Assembly (NCBI RefSeq): GCF_000019705.1
Contig: NC_011253.1
Location: 1-33,213, forward strand
Reading direction: 5' to 3'
Length of the DNA stretch: 33,213 nucleotides
Origin: Borrelia recurrentis A1
GTDB taxonomy: Bacteria; Spirochaetota; Spirochaetia; Borreliales; Borreliaceae
The notes under the pieces are model-generated. The model was not told where the DNA came from and made no database searches. It was given only the letters and a program-made list of their open reading frames with translations. The position numbers and the translations under genes were made by a program. Of this stretch, positions 32,480 to 33,213 are shown one piece after another (positions within the stretch are counted from its first letter, which is position 1; each line of letters begins with the position of its first letter).

Positions 32480-33213
32480 TAATGGTGAATTCAGTAAAAA
32501 GTAAATGAAATGCTGTAGTGGCAGAGAATGGTGACTATCCAAAAGTGAAAGAAGTAGTTGAGCAATTTATTATTGGGATGTTAGACAAAATTGCGGAAGG
32601 AGCACAGGAAGCAGCGAAAGGTGCTACTGGCACTAGTAGTGAATTAATTGGGAGTGCTATTAAAATTCTGGTGCTACGCCTTCCAAAGCGGATTCCATAA
32701 ACACATTAGTTAGAGGAATTAAGGCAATTGTTGATGTATTGTTAAAGGAGCAAGGAAATGCAGATGCTAATAAGATTGCAGATGATGATAAAAAGGATAT
32801 CGGTAAATTGTTTAGTACTACTGCTAATGATGCAACAGAAGCAGTAGCAGCCAAGGCAAGTGCATCAATAGGGGTAGTAAGTGGTGCTGACATATTACAA
32901 GCTATTGCTAAGTCTGGTGATGTTTCTACTGTTGGTGATATTAAAATTAATGAAGCAAAAAATGCTGCTGAGATTGCTGCTGCTAATAAAGCTGATACTA
33001 AAGAGGCTAAACAAAAAGATACAGTTATTGCAGAAGGTATAGCGTTACGGATAATGACTAAAGATGGTAAATTAGCTGCTAAGGATGAAGATAAAGTTGC
33101 ATCTGCGATAAATGGAGCAGCATTAAGTGCAGTAAGTAAGACATTGAATACTCTAGTAATTGCAATAAGAAATAGTGTTGATAGTGGATTAAAAAAGATA
33201 AATGTAAAGATTG
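32480..33213 (+). pseudogene. vlp: Vlp class A cassette, 5'-truncated and frameshifted, running off the window
   Basis: Homology starts near 32480 (NSVKSK, stop, NAVVAENGDYPKVKEVVEQF) and continues FIIGMLDKIAEGAQEAAKGA in one frame to about 32665. There, AAAATTCTGG lacks one A relative to the expected KNSG reading. The other frame continues SGATPSKADSINTLVRGIKA, DDDKKDIGKLFSTTAND, SGADILQAIAKSGD, AEGIALRIMTKDGKLA and LNTLVIAIRNSVDSGLKKIN to the window end. The leader and first 90 or so residues are missing. Closest relative here is the class A cassette at 26614. Confidence 0.82.

Noticed and set aside
1-33213. Telomere, tRNA or rRNA in the window
   Set aside because: Neither end shows a hairpin-telomere-like inverted repeat followed by the sequence end, and no cloverleaf or rRNA core motif was recognised.

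Overview
The window is a stretch of an AT-rich plasmid from a relapsing-fever Borrelia. The evidence is a four-gene Borrelia plasmid replication/partition cluster (PF57/62-like, DUF226/PF50, ParA/PF32, PF49) combined with many variable large protein (Vlp) and variable small protein (Vsp) cassettes, Bdr proteins, a BTA121-like fragment and remnants of a cp32-like prophage. I see no telomere hairpin, rRNA, tRNA or CRISPR, so this is probably an internal part of a linear plasmid. The species cannot be fixed from sequence reading alone.

Layout. At 0.1-3.2 kb there is a small winged-helix-like gene broken by a tetranucleotide repeat, a membrane-anchored coiled-coil protein, decayed phage-type genes and a lipoprotein broken by two in-frame stops. 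At 3.5-8.3 kb, on the minus strand, lie four decayed vlp segments, an unusual lipoprotein built of 11-residue repeats and fused head-on to a vlp, and a broken bdr. The replication/partition cluster occupies 8.5-11.1 kb on the plus strand. Most genes left of it run leftward and most genes right of it run rightward, which suggests the replication origin lies close to 8.3-8.5 kb. At 11.4-16.6 kb are a vlp cassette, a 295-residue lipoprotein, two paralogous Mlp-like lipoproteins and a BTA121-like fragment broken by an 11-bp duplication. At 16.7-19.6 kb are three vlp units, one intact. At 19.8-22.5 kb are lipoproteins and a decayed phage terminase. From 22.5 kb to the end, vlp and vsp cassettes alternate with two copies of a terL-tail/bdr/portal-start module.

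How the parts work together. The Vlp copies fall into four sequence classes, called A-D here: A has GDMITGTLGIKA, B has [12 protein letters not shown] has AFYAFLELMSDVLG, D has [15 protein letters not shown] do not assign the published Greek-letter families. Only two Vlp genes (17194-18240 and 29981-31084) have a ribosome-binding site, lipoprotein leader and body all intact. The rest lack the leader, have it frameshifted or are internally broken, as expected for silent donor cassettes that feed an expression site elsewhere by gene conversion. A repeated block of about 113-145 bp (hairpin terminator, AT-rich spacer, AAGGAGG site) separates many cassettes and would give recombination flanking homology. 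The lipoproteins, Bdr and Vmp products are all predicted envelope proteins, while the par cluster maintains the plasmid.
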